Below, piece after piece: positions 38,458 through 50,051 of a DNA stretch of 64,000 nucleotides. Numbering within the stretch: the stretch's first letter is position 1; each line of letters begins with the position of its first letter. The notes below the pieces were generated by a model. The model ran no database searches, had not been told where the DNA came from, and saw nothing but the letters and a program-made list of their open reading frames with translations. The position numbers and the translations under genes were made by a program. Source of the DNA: Sulfuricurvum sp. (GTDB taxonomy: Bacteria; Campylobacterota; Campylobacteria; Campylobacterales; Sulfurimonadaceae); the NCBI RefSeq assembly GCF_030691015.1, contig NZ_JAUYFF010000001.1, positions 620,001 through 684,000 of the forward strand, given 5' to 3'.

Positions 38458-38973
38458 TTATTTTTTCTCTTTGAGTGTTTTTTTGTACTCTTTTTCAAAT
38501 TTTTTACGACGATTGTAGGTGAGTTTCTCTATAAAGAGTTTCCCTTCCAAATGATCGATTTCGTGCTGGATAGCGATAGCAAGTAGCTCACTGGCCTGAA
38601 GCATACACACGTCTCCATGACGGTTTTGGTACTGTAGGGTGAGTGTTTCATAGCGTTCGACATCCTCATAAAAGCCGGGGACGCTAAGGCACCCTTCCTG
38701 ATAGAGGACATTACCTTGAGGTGCATGAATCACTGGATTCATGATCTCTAAGGTGCTCTCTTTACTTTGATTTCCTTCCTCATCGGGAATACAAAGAATA
38801 AGGGCACGGATAGGATTCGCAACTTGAATAGCGGCTAAACCGATTCCATTGGAACTTATCATCGTTTCATACATATCGTCTAAAAAGCGATGGAGTAATT
38901 CATCAAAATTGACCACCTCTTTAGAACGCATTTTAAGTTGTTTATTGGGGTAGGTGATAATGGGTAGAAGCAT
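38458..38973 (-). CDS. def: Peptide deformylase
   Basis: Protein of 171 aa from the ATG with AAGG 6 nt upstream. All three motifs are present: [17 protein letters not shown] with the metal Cys, and [12 protein letters not shown] with the metal histidines. It removes the formyl group from nascent proteins, next to the ribosome-associated trigger factor and ClpP genes. It starts 8 nt after the GGDEF-like gene. Confidence 0.94.
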   Translation of the reverse strand: MLLPIITYPNKQLKMRSKEVVNFDELLHRFLDDMYETMISSNGIGLAAIQVANPIRALILCIPDEEGNQSKESTLEIMNPVIHAPQGNVLYQEGCLSVPGFYEDVERYETLTLQYQNRHGDVCMLQASELLAIAIQHEIDHLEGKLFIEKLTYNRRKKFEKEYKKTLKEKK

Positions 38974-38980
38974 AAGAACC

Positions 38981-40036
38981 TTATTCGTTTTCGCTGCAGA
39001 CCATATACCGAATCTTAGGATTATTGTCGGCTGCATCCATAGCGTTGAGTGTGCAAAGAAGGGTTTGCTCAACCCCTTGAGACGGATTTAATTCGGTAAC
39101 ACCGATAGCAATGCGTAATTGAATCTCTTTTTCGGAAATGAAAAAATTGCTCGAAGAGACCAGATCGTAGAGTCGTTCAGACGCTCTTTTAGCACTTTCA
39201 ATATCGGTATGTTTCAATACCATGGCAAAAACACCTTCCCCGTAATGGGCAACGATGTCACTGCGTCTGGACGTTTTGAGAAGAAGCCTAGCTACTGTAC
39301 GCACCATGAGCTGTTGCGCTTTTTCACTTTGGATACTTTCGCCGGTAGATTTGGAGAGACGAACGGTGATAAGGGAACTTTTGTGTTTGAACTCATCGAT
39401 AAGATGATGTTCTTGTTCCAGTTTACTGATAAGGAAACGTTTGTTATAGACACCGTATTGATTGTCAAAAATAGTTTCATTTTCTACTTGCTTGACGATT
39501 GTAGCGGTCTCGTCATAAATCACTTTCATATGAGAGACTTGTTTTTTCAAGATGGAACTGAGTTTTCCGACATCATTTCCGAGGGAGGCAAGTAATTCAT
39601 TTGCACCGTTTAAAGAAGGGATCTCTTTCATCTCTTCTTTGCGCTTTTCTAAAATTTTCTCCATCAAGGAGATATTTTTATAGAGAGTCGCACTTAGCTG
39701 CAAAATACTTTTTACCGAAGAGAACCCTTGTTTGAGTGTTTTTTCAAGCTCGATACTTGATTCGTCATGATTATCCTCTTCGAGTTCTAAAATGGAACCT
39801 ATTTGACGTCGGAGACTTTCACTTTTGTCTTCTAAAATGCGATCAAAGTAAAGAGAAAAATTGTTAGGGGTAGGGGGAAGATTATCTGAAATAAGGGCAT
39901 TAAGAACCTCTTTGGCGAATATCTCAAGATCACTAGTGGGATCACTGAGTGAACCCGCTGTAATGAATGCACTATCGTCACTACCTTTTTGAGTAGCTTG
40001 CCGTTGGGCACGTTTTAGATCACTGAGAGCCGCCAT
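38981..40036 (-). CDS. GGDEF-like domain protein (degenerate)
   Basis: Protein of 351 aa. No transmembrane helix. Residues 1-180 are helical with a coiled-coil character ([21 protein letters not shown] region) and of unknown function. The C-terminal 180 residues are GGDEF-like ([16 protein letters not shown], then [11 protein letters not shown]) with GEGVF in place of GGDEF, and the first metal-site Asp is missing too. Cyclase activity is unlikely. It lies between clpP and def in an otherwise protein-quality-control operon. Confidence 0.78.
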   Translation of the reverse strand: MAALSDLKRAQRQATQKGSDDSAFITAGSLSDPTSDLEIFAKEVLNALISDNLPPTPNNFSLYFDRILEDKSESLRRQIGSILELEEDNHDESSIELEKTLKQGFSSVKSILQLSATLYKNISLMEKILEKRKEEMKEIPSLNGANELLASLGNDVGKLSSILKKQVSHMKVIYDETATIVKQVENETIFDNQYGVYNKRFLISKLEQEHHLIDEFKHKSSLITVRLSKSTGESIQSEKAQQLMVRTVARLLLKTSRRSDIVAHYGEGVFAMVLKHTDIESAKRASERLYDLVSSSNFFISEKEIQLRIAIGVTELNPSQGVEQTLLCTLNAMDAADNNPKIRYMVCSENE

Positions 40037-40046
40037 GGTTTACCCC

Positions 40047-40643
40047 TTACTTCTCTTCTTTTTCTTTTTGAACCAATACTTCGTCAATGATACCATAAAT
40101 TACCGCTTCAGCGGCTGACATAAAGTTATCACGATCCGTATCTTTTTCGAGTTTTTTGACACTTTGGCCGCAGTTTTTTGCCAAAATCTCATTGAGCTCG
40201 GCTTTCATGCGCAAAATCTCTTTGGCCTGAATCTCGATATCGGTTGCTTGGCCTTGCGCTCCACCGAGAGGCTGATGGATCATGATACGTGCATGCGGAA
40301 GGGCGTAACGTTTCCCTTTTGCCCCTGAACTGAGCAAGAATGCACCCATAGATGCCGCTTGACCGATACAGATCGTGCAGACATCGGGGCGGATATAGTT
40401 CATCGTATCGTAAATCGCCATCCCCGAAGTGATAACACCGCCGGGAGAGTTAATGTAGAAATAGATGTCTTTCGCAGGATCTTCCGCTTCCAAAAAGAGG
40501 AGCTGTGCTACGATGGAAGAGGCAACGGGATCGTTTACCTCGCCGCTAAGCATAATGATACGATCTTTGAGTAGTCGTGAATAGATATCATACGATCTCT
40601 CTCCGCGCCCCGTTTTTTCAATAACGTAAGGGATATAGCTCAT
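40047..40643 (-). CDS. clpP: ATP-dependent Clp protease proteolytic subunit
   Basis: Protein of 198 aa with catalytic Ser98 in [11 protein letters not shown], His123 in [14 protein letters not shown] and the Asp in the D-rich helix near residue 173. The N-terminus is close to the mature form. ClpP forms a tetradecamer that degrades proteins fed by ClpA or ClpX. It begins 5 nt after trigger factor and its gene is 10 nt from the GGDEF-like gene. Confidence 0.96.
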   Translation of the reverse strand: MSYIPYVIEKTGRGERSYDIYSRLLKDRIIMLSGEVNDPVASSIVAQLLFLEAEDPAKDIYFYINSPGGVITSGMAIYDTMNYIRPDVCTICIGQAASMGAFLLSSGAKGKRYALPHARIMIHQPLGGAQGQATDIEIQAKEILRMKAELNEILAKNCGQSVKKLEKDTDRDNFMSAAEAVIYGIIDEVLVQKEKEEK

Positions 40644-40648
40644 CGTGA

Positions 40649-41944
40649 TTACTTGATTTTATCGTTAAGTAATTTACTTAACACGCGATCTTCGATCATC
40701 GCCATTTGGATCGCAGGAAGGTATCCTGATTCTTGGTAGTGTTTGTAAACTGCCGCAGGATCTTGACCCATTTGCATCGCTTCGTAGTAGATGGTTTGCA
40801 TCAACTCCTGTTCGTTAACGATGATGTTTTCCGCTTTTGCCAACGCATCGACAATAAAGGTCGCTTTTACGGCGCGGCATGCATCGTCGCGGAAAGTTTC
40901 GCGCATTGCTTTTACTTTTTCAGCATCGCCTCTAAGCTCTTCGAGTTCTGCTTCGCTCATGTCGCGTGCTTTTTTGTTGAGTGCCATATCCATCTCTTGT
41001 TCCACGATGAACTCAGGGAGATCGATGGTGAATGCACTTACAAACGTTTCCATAAGATTCGGTTTAAGTTCATCGTTGTAAGCAACGCTCATTGCTTCGC
41101 TCTCAAGTTGCTCTTTTACTTTTTCTTTGAGCATTTCTACACTGGCGTCTTCATATCCCGGAAGCATCTTTTTAGCAAGTTCATCATCGATAGTTACCGC
41201 TTCTTTTGCTTGGATCGCTTGAATTTTTACTTTGAATTCGGCAGGTTTTCCGGCAAGTTTTGCTCCGCCGTAGTTTTCAGGGAACGTAACATTGATCGTT
41301 TTTTCATCCCCTTTTTTCATTCCGATCACTTGATCTTCAAATCCAGGGATAAATTGACCGCTTCCGAGACGAAGAGAGAACCCTTCAGCTTTTCCACCTT
41401 CAAACGCTTCACCGTCTACGAATCCTTCAAAATCGAGAAGTGCTGAATCACCGCTTACTAATGCTCGGTCTTCTTCAACGTTAACTAAAGGTGCTTGAGC
41501 TGAAGCAAGCTCTTCGATACGTGCAGTGACTGCCGCATCGTCGATGGCAGGTTTTACAACATCAGGAACCATTGCCGCGTAATCACCGAGTTCGATTGCA
41601 GGACGGGTAGCAATGATCACTTCAACGTCAATACCGTTGTCGTTTTTCTCAAATTTAGCAATTTGAGGTTCACCGATCAGTGTATCGGCAGCGATTTCCA
41701 TCTCTTTAAGAGCTGCGCTCAAAAGATCACGTAACGCTTGCGCTTCCGCATCTTGAACCAAACGATCACCGTATTGTTTTTTTACGGCACTGAGAGGTAC
41801 TTTACCTTTACGGAAACCGGCAATTTTTGCCTCTTTAGAGAGCTGATTGGCAATCTTTTCGACGTTGGCATCGATAGTACCGCGTGTGATAGCCGCATTG
41901 ATTTTCGCGTTGGCTGAGTCAATTTTGTTCGTAGTAATTTTCAT
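40649..41944 (-). CDS. tig: Trigger factor
   Basis: Protein of 431 aa. An N-terminal ribosome-binding domain ([16 protein letters not shown]), the FKBP-like PPIase domain ([17 protein letters not shown], then FPENYGG) and a C-terminal chaperone domain (DQLMD...-like helices ending KLLNDKIK) are in order. It binds nascent chains at the ribosome. AAAGGGATTTA precedes the ATG. It heads the operon tig-clpP-GGDEF-def. Confidence 0.95.
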   Translation of the reverse strand: MKITTNKIDSANAKINAAITRGTIDANVEKIANQLSKEAKIAGFRKGKVPLSAVKKQYGDRLVQDAEAQALRDLLSAALKEMEIAADTLIGEPQIAKFEKNDNGIDVEVIIATRPAIELGDYAAMVPDVVKPAIDDAAVTARIEELASAQAPLVNVEEDRALVSGDSALLDFEGFVDGEAFEGGKAEGFSLRLGSGQFIPGFEDQVIGMKKGDEKTINVTFPENYGGAKLAGKPAEFKVKIQAIQAKEAVTIDDELAKKMLPGYEDASVEMLKEKVKEQLESEAMSVAYNDELKPNLMETFVSAFTIDLPEFIVEQEMDMALNKKARDMSEAELEELRGDAEKVKAMRETFRDDACRAVKATFIVDALAKAENIIVNEQELMQTIYYEAMQMGQDPAAVYKHYQESGYLPAIQMAMIEDRVLSKLLNDKIK

Positions 41945-42083
41945 TAAATCCCTTTGTTAACGTCTCTTATTAGACTAAATGGTGGCAATAATATCCAAAA
42001 AGGGTTAATGCTATGCTGAATTAAAATAAAAGCAAAGACGTGATAAAGTCATGGCAACAATATTATTCCTGATGAGAGAATCG

Positions 42084-42671
42084 ATGTCTAAAGCAACAGA
42101 ACAGCAAAATTTTGAAGAAGCGGTCAAAACAATGATCCGCTATGTCGGAGAAGACGTCAACAGAGAAGGGCTTGAAAAGACCCCAAGCCGTGTTTTAAAA
42201 GCGTATGAATTTATGTTCGGCGGGTATCAGGAAGACCCGCAGGAGATACTAAATTCGGCAATGTTTGCGAGCAGCAACGATGAGATGGTGTTGATCAAAG
42301 ATATCGAATTTTATTCTACCTGTGAGCATCATTTACTCCCGATTATCGGTCGGGCGCATGTCGCCTATATTCCGGATGGCAAAGTGGTCGGCCTCTCTAA
42401 AATACCCCGCGTCGTCGATGTATTTGCCCGTCGGATGCAAATCCAAGAGCAGCTTACCGAACAGATTGCCGATGCATTGATGGAAGCGGTTTCCCCCAAA
42501 GGGGTGGCCGTGGTGATTCAGGCACGCCATATGTGTATGGAGATGCGAGGCGTTCAAAAAATCAGTTCAACGACAACATCGAGTGCCCTTCGCGGATTGT
42601 TTAAACGTGACGAGAAGACCCGTATGGAATTTTTCAGCCTTATCAACTCCTCTAGCGGTAACCGTTACTAG
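42084..42671 (+). CDS. folE: GTP cyclohydrolase I
   Basis: Protein of 195 aa from the ATG at 42084; longer starts exist (42051, 42072) without better ribosome-binding sites. Motifs: [19 protein letters not shown], the zinc-binding [18 protein letters not shown] and [17 protein letters not shown], and [10 protein letters not shown]. It converts GTP to dihydroneopterin triphosphate for folate synthesis, and in some bacteria for queuosine. It is divergent from tig, and 3 nt upstream of fliI. Confidence 0.94.
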   Translation: MSKATEQQNFEEAVKTMIRYVGEDVNREGLEKTPSRVLKAYEFMFGGYQEDPQEILNSAMFASSNDEMVLIKDIEFYSTCEHHLLPIIGRAHVAYIPDGKVVGLSKIPRVVDVFARRMQIQEQLTEQIADALMEAVSPKGVAVVIQARHMCMEMRGVQKISSTTTSSALRGLFKRDEKTRMEFFSLINSSSGNRY

Positions 42672-42674
42672 CCG

Positions 42675-43979
42675 ATGCCGCTCAAAGCATTGCGAAGCCG
42701 TTTAGGGGTTGAGAAGCTCACCACCGTATTCGGCACGGTGAGTAAAATCAGTCCTACCGTCATTGTCGCCGAGGGGCTGCATGTCAGTATCGGTGATACG
42801 GTATTAATGGTTTCGGAGATGAGCGGTGTAGAGGCATTGGGAATGGTCAGCGAAGTAGAACGGAACCGTTTTTTTATCACCCCTTTTCGTTTTGTGGAAG
42901 GGTTTCGTGCCGGAGATAAAGTCTATCCGAATCAAAGCGGAATGATGATTGAAGTGGGTGAAGCACTCCTCGGACGGGTCGTTGATCCGTTTATGAATCC
43001 TATCGACGGTAAAGGGCCGATCACAGGCGCTCATCTCGAATCGATCATTAAAGCCCCTATTGCGGCGATGAAGCGGGGGATGATAGATGAACCCTTTAGC
43101 GTCGGGGTGAAAACGATTGACGGATTACTTACGTGCGGTAAAGGGCAAAAACTTGGAATTTTCGCAGGAAGCGGTGTCGGCAAGTCGACTCTGATGGGGA
43201 TGATCGTCCGAGGTGCGGATGCCCCTATCAAAGTGGTCGCCCTTATCGGTGAGCGGGGACGTGAGGTTCCTGAATTTATCGAAAAATCACTCGGAGGCAA
43301 TCTCGAAAATACTGTATTGGTCGTGGCAACCAGTGATGATTCTCCTCTAATGCGTAAATACGGTGCGTTTAGTGCGATGAGCGTGGCGGAGTATTTTAAA
43401 GCGCAAGGGCATGATGTTTTGTTTATGATGGACTCCGTGACCCGTTTTGCGATGGCTCAGAGGGAGATCGGGTTGGCTCTGGGTGAACCTCCTACCTCAA
43501 AAGGGTATCCCCCCTCCTCGTTGACCCTGTTGCCGCAGCTGATGGAGCGTGCGGGGAAAGAGGAGGGGAACGGTTCGATTACCGCCTTTTTTACCGTTCT
43601 TGTGGAGGGGGATGATATGTCCGATCCGATTGCCGATCAGTCCCGTTCGATTTTGGACGGACATATCGTTCTATCACGGGAGCTGACCGATTTTGGGATT
43701 TATCCCCCTATCCATATTCTTAACTCCGCTTCACGTGTCATGAACGATATCATCACCCCTGAGCATCTTGCCGCTGTGCGCCGATTTCGTCGCCTTTATA
43801 CACTGCTGAAAGAGAATGAGATGCTGATCCGAATCGGTGCGTATGTTCGGGGGACCGACAAAGAACTCGATGAGGCTATCAGTAAAAAAGAGAAGATGGA
43901 AGCCTTTCTCTCGCAAGAGGCGATGAGTATTTCAGGGTATCAAGAGTCGATCGAGCAGATGATCGAGTTGATGGGGTAA
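42675..43979 (+). CDS. fliI: Flagellar export ATPase FliI
   Basis: Protein of 434 aa. Walker A is GSGVGKSTL, Walker B VLFMMDSVTRFA, and the family signature is PPSSLTLLPQLMERAG. The N-terminal hexamer domain starts GVEKLTTVFGTVSKI. FliI powers export of flagellar rod, hook and filament proteins. No other flagellar gene is near, which is common in this class. It is coupled to folE by a 3-nt gap. Confidence 0.94.
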   Translation: MPLKALRSRLGVEKLTTVFGTVSKISPTVIVAEGLHVSIGDTVLMVSEMSGVEALGMVSEVERNRFFITPFRFVEGFRAGDKVYPNQSGMMIEVGEALLGRVVDPFMNPIDGKGPITGAHLESIIKAPIAAMKRGMIDEPFSVGVKTIDGLLTCGKGQKLGIFAGSGVGKSTLMGMIVRGADAPIKVVALIGERGREVPEFIEKSLGGNLENTVLVVATSDDSPLMRKYGAFSAMSVAEYFKAQGHDVLFMMDSVTRFAMAQREIGLALGEPPTSKGYPPSSLTLLPQLMERAGKEEGNGSITAFFTVLVEGDDMSDPIADQSRSILDGHIVLSRELTDFGIYPPIHILNSASRVMNDIITPEHLAAVRRFRRLYTLLKENEMLIRIGAYVRGTDKELDEAISKKEKMEAFLSQEAMSISGYQESIEQMIELMG

Positions 43980-44045
43980 TTGATCTAATCCTTAAACACT
44001 CCTAAATATAAAAAACCCTTAAGGTTACTATAACGTCGTTTGCAC

Positions 44046-44051
44046 TATTAT
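44046..44051 (+). promoter_or_regulatory. Putative -10 element of nifS-nifU
   Basis: TATTAT in CACTATTATCCC, 62 nt before the nifS ATG; a palindrome follows 16 nt later. No -35 match is evident. Confidence 0.35.
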
Positions 44052-44066
44052 CCCAAAAGTTAAAGA

Positions 44067-44081
44067 AGACTAAATTAGTCT
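44067..44081. promoter_or_regulatory. Palindrome in the nifS leader
   Basis: AGACTAA-A-TTAGTCT is a perfect inverted repeat with 7-bp arms, followed by TTTATTAG, between a plausible -10 element and the nifS ribosome-binding site (TAGGAG). It could be an operator for an iron- or redox-responsive regulator, or a transcript hairpin. It does not match the IscR or Fur patterns I know. Confidence 0.4.
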
Positions 44082-44112
44082 TTTATTAGAATCCCTATTA
44101 TAGGAGCATTAA

Positions 44113-45327
<1,215 letters not shown>

Positions 45328-45338
45328 AGGATTCTATT

Positions 45339-46313
45339 ATGGCAAAAAATGATTTATTGGGCGGATCTCTTTGGGATCAGTATTCCAACAAAGTAACGAC
45401 ATTGATGAACAACCCTAACAATCAGGGGGAGATCACTCAAGAGGAGTGTGACGCGGCAGGACATAAATTGATCGTTGCCGATTTCGGAGCCGAGAGTTGC
45501 GGTGATGCAGTCCGTTTGTATTGGGAAGTGGATCCCGCAACCGACACGATTGTGAATTCAAAATTCAAAAGCTTCGGATGCGGTACGGCGATTGCAAGTT
45601 CGGATATGATGGCGGAGCTTTGTATCGGTAAAAAGGTACAAGAAGCCGTTAAAATCACCAATATCGATGTGGAAATGTCACTCCGTGATAATCCGGAAAC
45701 GCCGGCCGTTCCGCCGCAAAAAATGCACTGTTCCGTTATGGCGTATGACGTTATCAAAAAAGCGGCAGGGTTATACCTCGGTGTTGACGAATCGAGCTTT
45801 GAAGATGAGATTATCGTTTGTGAATGTGCCCGCGTCAGCCTCGGGACACTTCGTGAAGTGATCAAGCTCAATGACCTTAAAACCATCGAGCAGATCACCG
45901 ATTATACAAAAGCGGGCGGTTTTTGTAAATCGTGTATCAAACCGGGCGGACATGAAGCGCGTGAGTATTATCTTGTGGATATCCTTGCCGATGTACGCGC
46001 TGAAATGGATCAGGAAAAAATGCGTAATGCTGCCGATGCCGGAGCGCATGGTGATTTCGAAGCGATGACGTTGGTTCAAAAGATCAAAGCGATTGACAGT
46101 GTTGTGGATGAGTCGATTCGTCAGTTTTTGATTATGGACGGCGGAAATATGGAAGTTATCGATATCAAGGACTCTCCTGATTATATCGATGTCTATATTC
46201 GCTATTTAGGTGCATGTAACGGCTGTGCAAGTTCAAGTACGGGGACATTGTACGCTATTGAAGCGACACTCAAAGAAAAACTTTCACAAAAAATCCGCGT
46301 ATTACCGATTTAA
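45339..46313 (+). CDS. nifU: Fe-S cluster scaffold NifU
   Basis: Protein of 324 aa from the ATG with AAAGG upstream. Three parts are visible: an IscU-like domain with conserved cysteines (ESCGDAVRL, FGCGTAIASSDM, KMHCSVMA), a central [2Fe-2S] domain (VCECARVS, GFCKSCIKPGG), and a C-terminal NifU domain (YLGACNGCASSS). It assembles clusters from NifS-derived sulfur. Its start region in frame could extend earlier, but the TAG/GTC-rich extension lacks a ribosome-binding site. Confidence 0.96.
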   Translation: MAKNDLLGGSLWDQYSNKVTTLMNNPNNQGEITQEECDAAGHKLIVADFGAESCGDAVRLYWEVDPATDTIVNSKFKSFGCGTAIASSDMMAELCIGKKVQEAVKITNIDVEMSLRDNPETPAVPPQKMHCSVMAYDVIKKAAGLYLGVDESSFEDEIIVCECARVSLGTLREVIKLNDLKTIEQITDYTKAGGFCKSCIKPGGHEAREYYLVDILADVRAEMDQEKMRNAADAGAHGDFEAMTLVQKIKAIDSVVDESIRQFLIMDGGNMEVIDIKDSPDYIDVYIRYLGACNGCASSSTGTLYAIEATLKEKLSQKIRVLPI

Positions 46314-46328
46314 TACACTCTCTTTACA

Positions 46329-46346
46329 TTCCCGCTACTGCGGGAA
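46329..46346. terminator. Bidirectional hairpin between nifU and the PhoH gene
   Basis: TTCCCGC-TACT-GCGGGAA is a perfect 7-bp GC-rich stem between two convergent genes. It is followed by CCTCTTTG on the plus side and preceded by CTCTTTACA, i.e. short pyrimidine runs on both sides. Confidence 0.5.
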
Positions 46347-46354
46347 CCTCTTTG

Positions 46355-47818
46355 TTAAAAATTCTTATCAAACCAATCGGCTACTTGAGACCGAATCGTA
46401 TGTCTCAACTGAATCCCTGCAATAAAGTTATTATGCTGTGCTTTGTTCAGCAAGCTGACAAGGGCATTGCGTCGTTTGGAGAGGAACGGATGATCGATCT
46501 GTCCGGGGTCACCCATAACAACGAGGCGTGTCTCATCTCCCATACGGGTTCCGATGAGTTTTAGGGTCGCATTGGTCATATTTTGGGCTTCATCGATGAT
46601 GACGAATTTACGTGATATTGTCGTCCCTCGCAAGTGAGCGATGTCCATCACTTCGATGTTGTATTTTTTCATAAACACTTCGGTTGCATTTTCCCGTTTG
46701 ACGGAGTTTGTCGTGCCCGTATATTCGACACGTGCATCGATCGAGCGTTTGCTTTGGTGCTCGATGGTGAAATTGACCGCCGCATAGAGAGGATACATGA
46801 AGTATCCGAGCTTTTGTTCTTCATCCCCTTTTCGAAATCCGAGTTCTGCTTGCTGATCGTTTGACGTGACGGTGTTACGGGCATAAACAATCCCCTCGAC
46901 AATCCCCTCTTCGACCAGTTCCAGCCCTGCTTGAAGGGCGACAAGCGTTTTTCCTGAACCCGTAGAACCTGAAACGACGGTAACGTAGTTTTGCGGATGG
47001 GTCATCATCGCATAGTAGAATTTTTGCTCCAAATTGAGCGGGCGGACAAGCTCTTCGTTAAAATGTTCTCCGAAGCGGCGGTCAAAATCGCACCATTCGA
47101 TTTGGTTGTTGAAATTAAAAGCGTGACGTTGAATCCCCGTTTCGTACATCTCTGACGTCGTACTGCGTGCTTTTTGTACAAACGTGAGTTGGTCAAAATT
47201 ATGGTGTACTGCATCTGCGGGGAGGGCGGGAGTCTCTTCATACTCGTAGGTGTAGGTAAAGTCGATTTGTTCCGGTGCCTCTACGCTGCTGTTTCGGATA
47301 CTTTGGGTACGGATTCCGCGAATCTCGGCGGCAATACGAAATGACATGTCATTGCTGAGGAGGGTGAGATCATAATCGTCGGCAATCTCACCGATCTTGG
47401 CATCATTGATACCTTTGGGTTCGGAGAAGTTGTGAGCGACACGGTAGTGTTCACGGTGGACGATAAAGAGATCGATGAGATTCGCCTCTCCACCGTGCAG
47501 TGAGCGATCATAATTGAGAGCTAAGCGATAATAGCGGTCATTTTTACACTCTTCTATATCAACGTGCTTGCGGACGCATTCGGGAAGCTCTATAAAGCTG
47601 ATGGGTTCTCCCCATGCCGCATCGGCAAGACGGAAAAACTCACGTGCCTGAAACCCCGCTTCGGAGCGCATATCATCTTTTTTGCTGTTGAGTTCAGCCA
47701 AAACAATGTTAGTAATAACGATACCGTTGTGATTTTCATCACTGATTCGTAAAATGTTGGTGGGATCATCTAAGATAACGGAGGTGTCTAGGAGGTAGCA
47801 GTTTTGAGTTGGACTCAT
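46355..47818 (-). CDS. PIN domain / PhoH-family ATPase (PhoH2 type)
   Basis: Protein of 487 aa from the ATG at 47818 (a GTG immediately precedes it). The N-terminal PIN nuclease domain (about 1-150) has LLDTSVILDDP and later conserved acids; the C-terminal PhoH ATPase has Walker A GSTGSGKTLVAL and Walker B FVIIDEAQNM. PIN-PhoH proteins (PhoH2) couple an RNase to an RNA helicase in the families studied. The start is preceded by AAGGGTT. No antitoxin-like partner is adjacent. Confidence 0.86.
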   Translation of the reverse strand: MSPTQNCYLLDTSVILDDPTNILRISDENHNGIVITNIVLAELNSKKDDMRSEAGFQAREFFRLADAAWGEPISFIELPECVRKHVDIEECKNDRYYRLALNYDRSLHGGEANLIDLFIVHREHYRVAHNFSEPKGINDAKIGEIADDYDLTLLSNDMSFRIAAEIRGIRTQSIRNSSVEAPEQIDFTYTYEYEETPALPADAVHHNFDQLTFVQKARSTTSEMYETGIQRHAFNFNNQIEWCDFDRRFGEHFNEELVRPLNLEQKFYYAMMTHPQNYVTVVSGSTGSGKTLVALQAGLELVEEGIVEGIVYARNTVTSNDQQAELGFRKGDEEQKLGYFMYPLYAAVNFTIEHQSKRSIDARVEYTGTTNSVKRENATEVFMKKYNIEVMDIAHLRGTTISRKFVIIDEAQNMTNATLKLIGTRMGDETRLVVMGDPGQIDHPFLSKRRNALVSLLNKAQHNNFIAGIQLRHTIRSQVADWFDKNF

Positions 47819-47866
47819 CACAAAGAACCCTTTTTATAGGAATTCTCTATGGTAGCAAAATTAATC

Positions 47867-48940
47867 TTAAGCGTAGTAATTCTTGATGCCGTTCATTGTA
47901 GACCCCATGTTGAGTAGTATCATATCGGCAACAACGAGTGCCGCCATTGACTCGGCAACAACCGAACCGCGCACGGCGACGCAGGGATCATGTCTCCCTT
48001 TAAGGGAAACACTAACGCTTTCATTGGAGGTATTGGTGCTCTCTTGATCGATAAAGATGGAGGGGGTTGGTTTGAAGTGGACACGCAAGATTACATCGTC
48101 GCCGTTACTCATACCGCCCAAAATCCCCCCTGCATGGTTGGATTTAAATCCCTCAGGGGTGATAGGGTCATTATTCTGACTGGCGAGAAGTGAGCCGCTA
48201 TGAACCCCCTCCCCGATCTCCACCGCTTTAACGGCATTGATCCCCATCATCGCTTCTGCCAATACGGCATCGAGTTTGTAATAAAGCCCTTGCCCCAATC
48301 CGATAGGGAGGTTTGAAATTTTGATCGTTGCCACACCGCCGACAGAGTCATGAGCGTTTTTTGCGTCTAAAATCGCCGCTTTTTGAGCCTCTTCAACGTT
48401 TTTATCGAGAGCATAGATGGGGCTACTTTTCGGATAATTAAAATCGAGAGATTGAGCTTCGATACCGTGAATAGCACTGATACCGCTCGCAAACTCTATC
48501 CCGAGAGATTTGAGCATTAATTTAGCCACTGCACCCCCTGCAACGCGTGCCGCTGTTTCACGTGCACTTGAGCGTCCGCCGCCGCGATAGTCACGGAGGC
48601 CGTATTTGTGAAAATAGGTAAAGTCGGCGTGACCCGGTCGGAAAATATCTTTGACATTACTGTAATCACCGCTTTTTTGATCGGTGTTGTAAATGACTAG
48701 CGTAATCGGAGTTCCGGTGCTAAGCCCTTCGAAAATACCGCTGAGGATTTCGACTTTGTCCTCCTCTTTGCGGGCGGTGGCAAATTCGTTTTGTCCCGGT
48801 TTGCGGCGGTCTAACTCGCTTTGGATAAAGGCTTCATCGATTGCTAATCCCGCAGGAACACCATCAAGTACACACCCTATCGCTTTTCCGTGGGACTCAC
48901 CGAAGGTGGTCATTGTAAATCGCTCACCAAAGCGGTTCAT
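47867..48940 (-). CDS. aroC: Chorismate synthase
   Basis: Protein of 357 aa. Signature motifs: [39 protein letters not shown], and the FMN-binding [10 protein letters not shown]. It catalyses the last step of the shikimate pathway, from EPSP to chorismate, needing reduced FMN. It overlaps rnc by 4 nt. Confidence 0.96.
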   Translation of the reverse strand: MNRFGERFTMTTFGESHGKAIGCVLDGVPAGLAIDEAFIQSELDRRKPGQNEFATARKEEDKVEILSGIFEGLSTGTPITLVIYNTDQKSGDYSNVKDIFRPGHADFTYFHKYGLRDYRGGGRSSARETAARVAGGAVAKLMLKSLGIEFASGISAIHGIEAQSLDFNYPKSSPIYALDKNVEEAQKAAILDAKNAHDSVGGVATIKISNLPIGLGQGLYYKLDAVLAEAMMGINAVKAVEIGEGVHSGSLLASQNNDPITPEGFKSNHAGGILGGMSNGDDVILRVHFKPTPSIFIDQESTNTSNESVSVSLKGRHDPCVAVRGSVVAESMAALVVADMILLNMGSTMNGIKNYYA

Positions 48941-49617
48941 TTGAGCTCCTTACTCAGCATTTCAAGGGCGATTTGTGCCGCTTCTTGTTGCGCCTGTTTT
49001 TTACTTTTTCCCTGAGCGGAGGCGTATCGTTTGCCGTCGATGATGACGGCCACTTCAAACTCTTTTTTATGATCGGGGCCGTGAGCGGCGATGAGCTGGT
49101 ACTCGGGTGTTGTGCCGAAATGAGCTTGGGTTAGCTCTTGAAGAGAGGTTTTATAATCTTTGAAGAGGGAGTCGAGTGAAATATCGGGATGGACATGCTC
49201 AAGAAGCTCAATTGTGATCTCTTGAACTTTTTGGAGACCCGTTTCGAGGTAGATAGCCCCCATAAGTGCCTCAAAAGCATTGGAGAGGAGAGAACTTTTG
49301 GTTCGTCCGCTGTTGTTCTCTTCGGCATTGGAGAGAAAAATATGCTCCCCCAATTTAAGATAGATAGCCAGAGAGGTAAATCCCCCTTCGTTAACGAGAG
49401 AGGCGCGCATCTTGGAGAGTTTTCCCTCATCGAACGCGCGAAATTTTTTGTAGAGGTATTCACCGACGATCAAATCGAGTACCGCATCCCCCAAAAACTC
49501 AAGTCGCTCATTATTGTAGGGCTGTTTGTAGCTTTTATGCGTCAGCGCTTCAATAAGGAGCTCTTTGTTTTTAAAGGTGTACCCTAAACGTTCTTGCAGG
49601 GTGGTTAAGTTATCCAT
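48937..49617 (-). CDS. rnc: Ribonuclease III
   Basis: Protein of 226 aa. Endonuclease motif [17 protein letters not shown] near residue 38, and a C-terminal dsRNA-binding domain ([19 protein letters not shown], then [16 protein letters not shown]). It cuts double-stranded RNA in rRNA maturation. It overlaps aroC, and its start adjoins the rnhA stop, sharing one nucleotide. Confidence 0.95.
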   Translation of the reverse strand: MDNLTTLQERLGYTFKNKELLIEALTHKSYKQPYNNERLEFLGDAVLDLIVGEYLYKKFRAFDEGKLSKMRASLVNEGGFTSLAIYLKLGEHIFLSNAEENNSGRTKSSLLSNAFEALMGAIYLETGLQKVQEITIELLEHVHPDISLDSLFKDYKTSLQELTQAHFGTTPEYQLIAAHGPDHKKEFEVAVIIDGKRYASAQGKSKKQAQQEAAQIALEMLSKELK

Positions 49618-50051
49618 TACTCTGTTATTCCTTTTTTAAATTTTTCTGCCTCTTCTCGGGCAATTTGGTCGCACTGTTCGTTTTCGATATGGCCGTTATG
49701 CCCCCGTACCCATACACCTTCAATCCGGTGTTGCGCGGAGACGCGGATGTACTCTTGCCAAAGATCGGGATTTTTGACTTTGGCAAAGTTACGTTTAATC
49801 CACCCTTGGAGCCATTCATTGATCCCTTTGATGACATAACTCGAATCCGAAATGACAGTCACTTCGCACGGTTCTTTGATCGCACGAAGTCCTTCGATGA
49901 CTCCGAGGAGTTCCATCCGATTATTCGTCGTGTGTGCTTCACCGCCACGGACAATCCGCTCTTTATCCCCGTAACGCAAAATGGCTCCAAATCCGCCCGG
50001 TCCCGGATTTCCCAGTGCCGAGCCGTCACTGAAGAGAGTTATTTTCTTCAA
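49617..50051 (-). CDS. rnhA: Ribonuclease HI
   Basis: Protein of 144 aa. Catalytic acids: Asp in [15 protein letters not shown], Glu in [11 protein letters not shown], Asp in [11 protein letters not shown], and Asp in [12 protein letters not shown]. It degrades RNA in RNA-DNA hybrids. It overlaps the upstream TPR gene by 26 nt in another frame. Confidence 0.94.
   Translation of the reverse strand: MKKITLFSDGSALGNPGPGGFGAILRYGDKERIVRGGEAHTTNNRMELLGVIEGLRAIKEPCEVTVISDSSYVIKGINEWLQGWIKRNFAKVKNPDLWQEYIRVSAQHRIEGVWVRGHNGHIENEQCDQIAREEAEKFKKGITE

Noticed and set aside
48549-48564. TGTTTCACGTGCACTT in aroC
   Set aside because: Left arm matches parS but the right arm does not; the sequence is explained by the conserved aroC motif.
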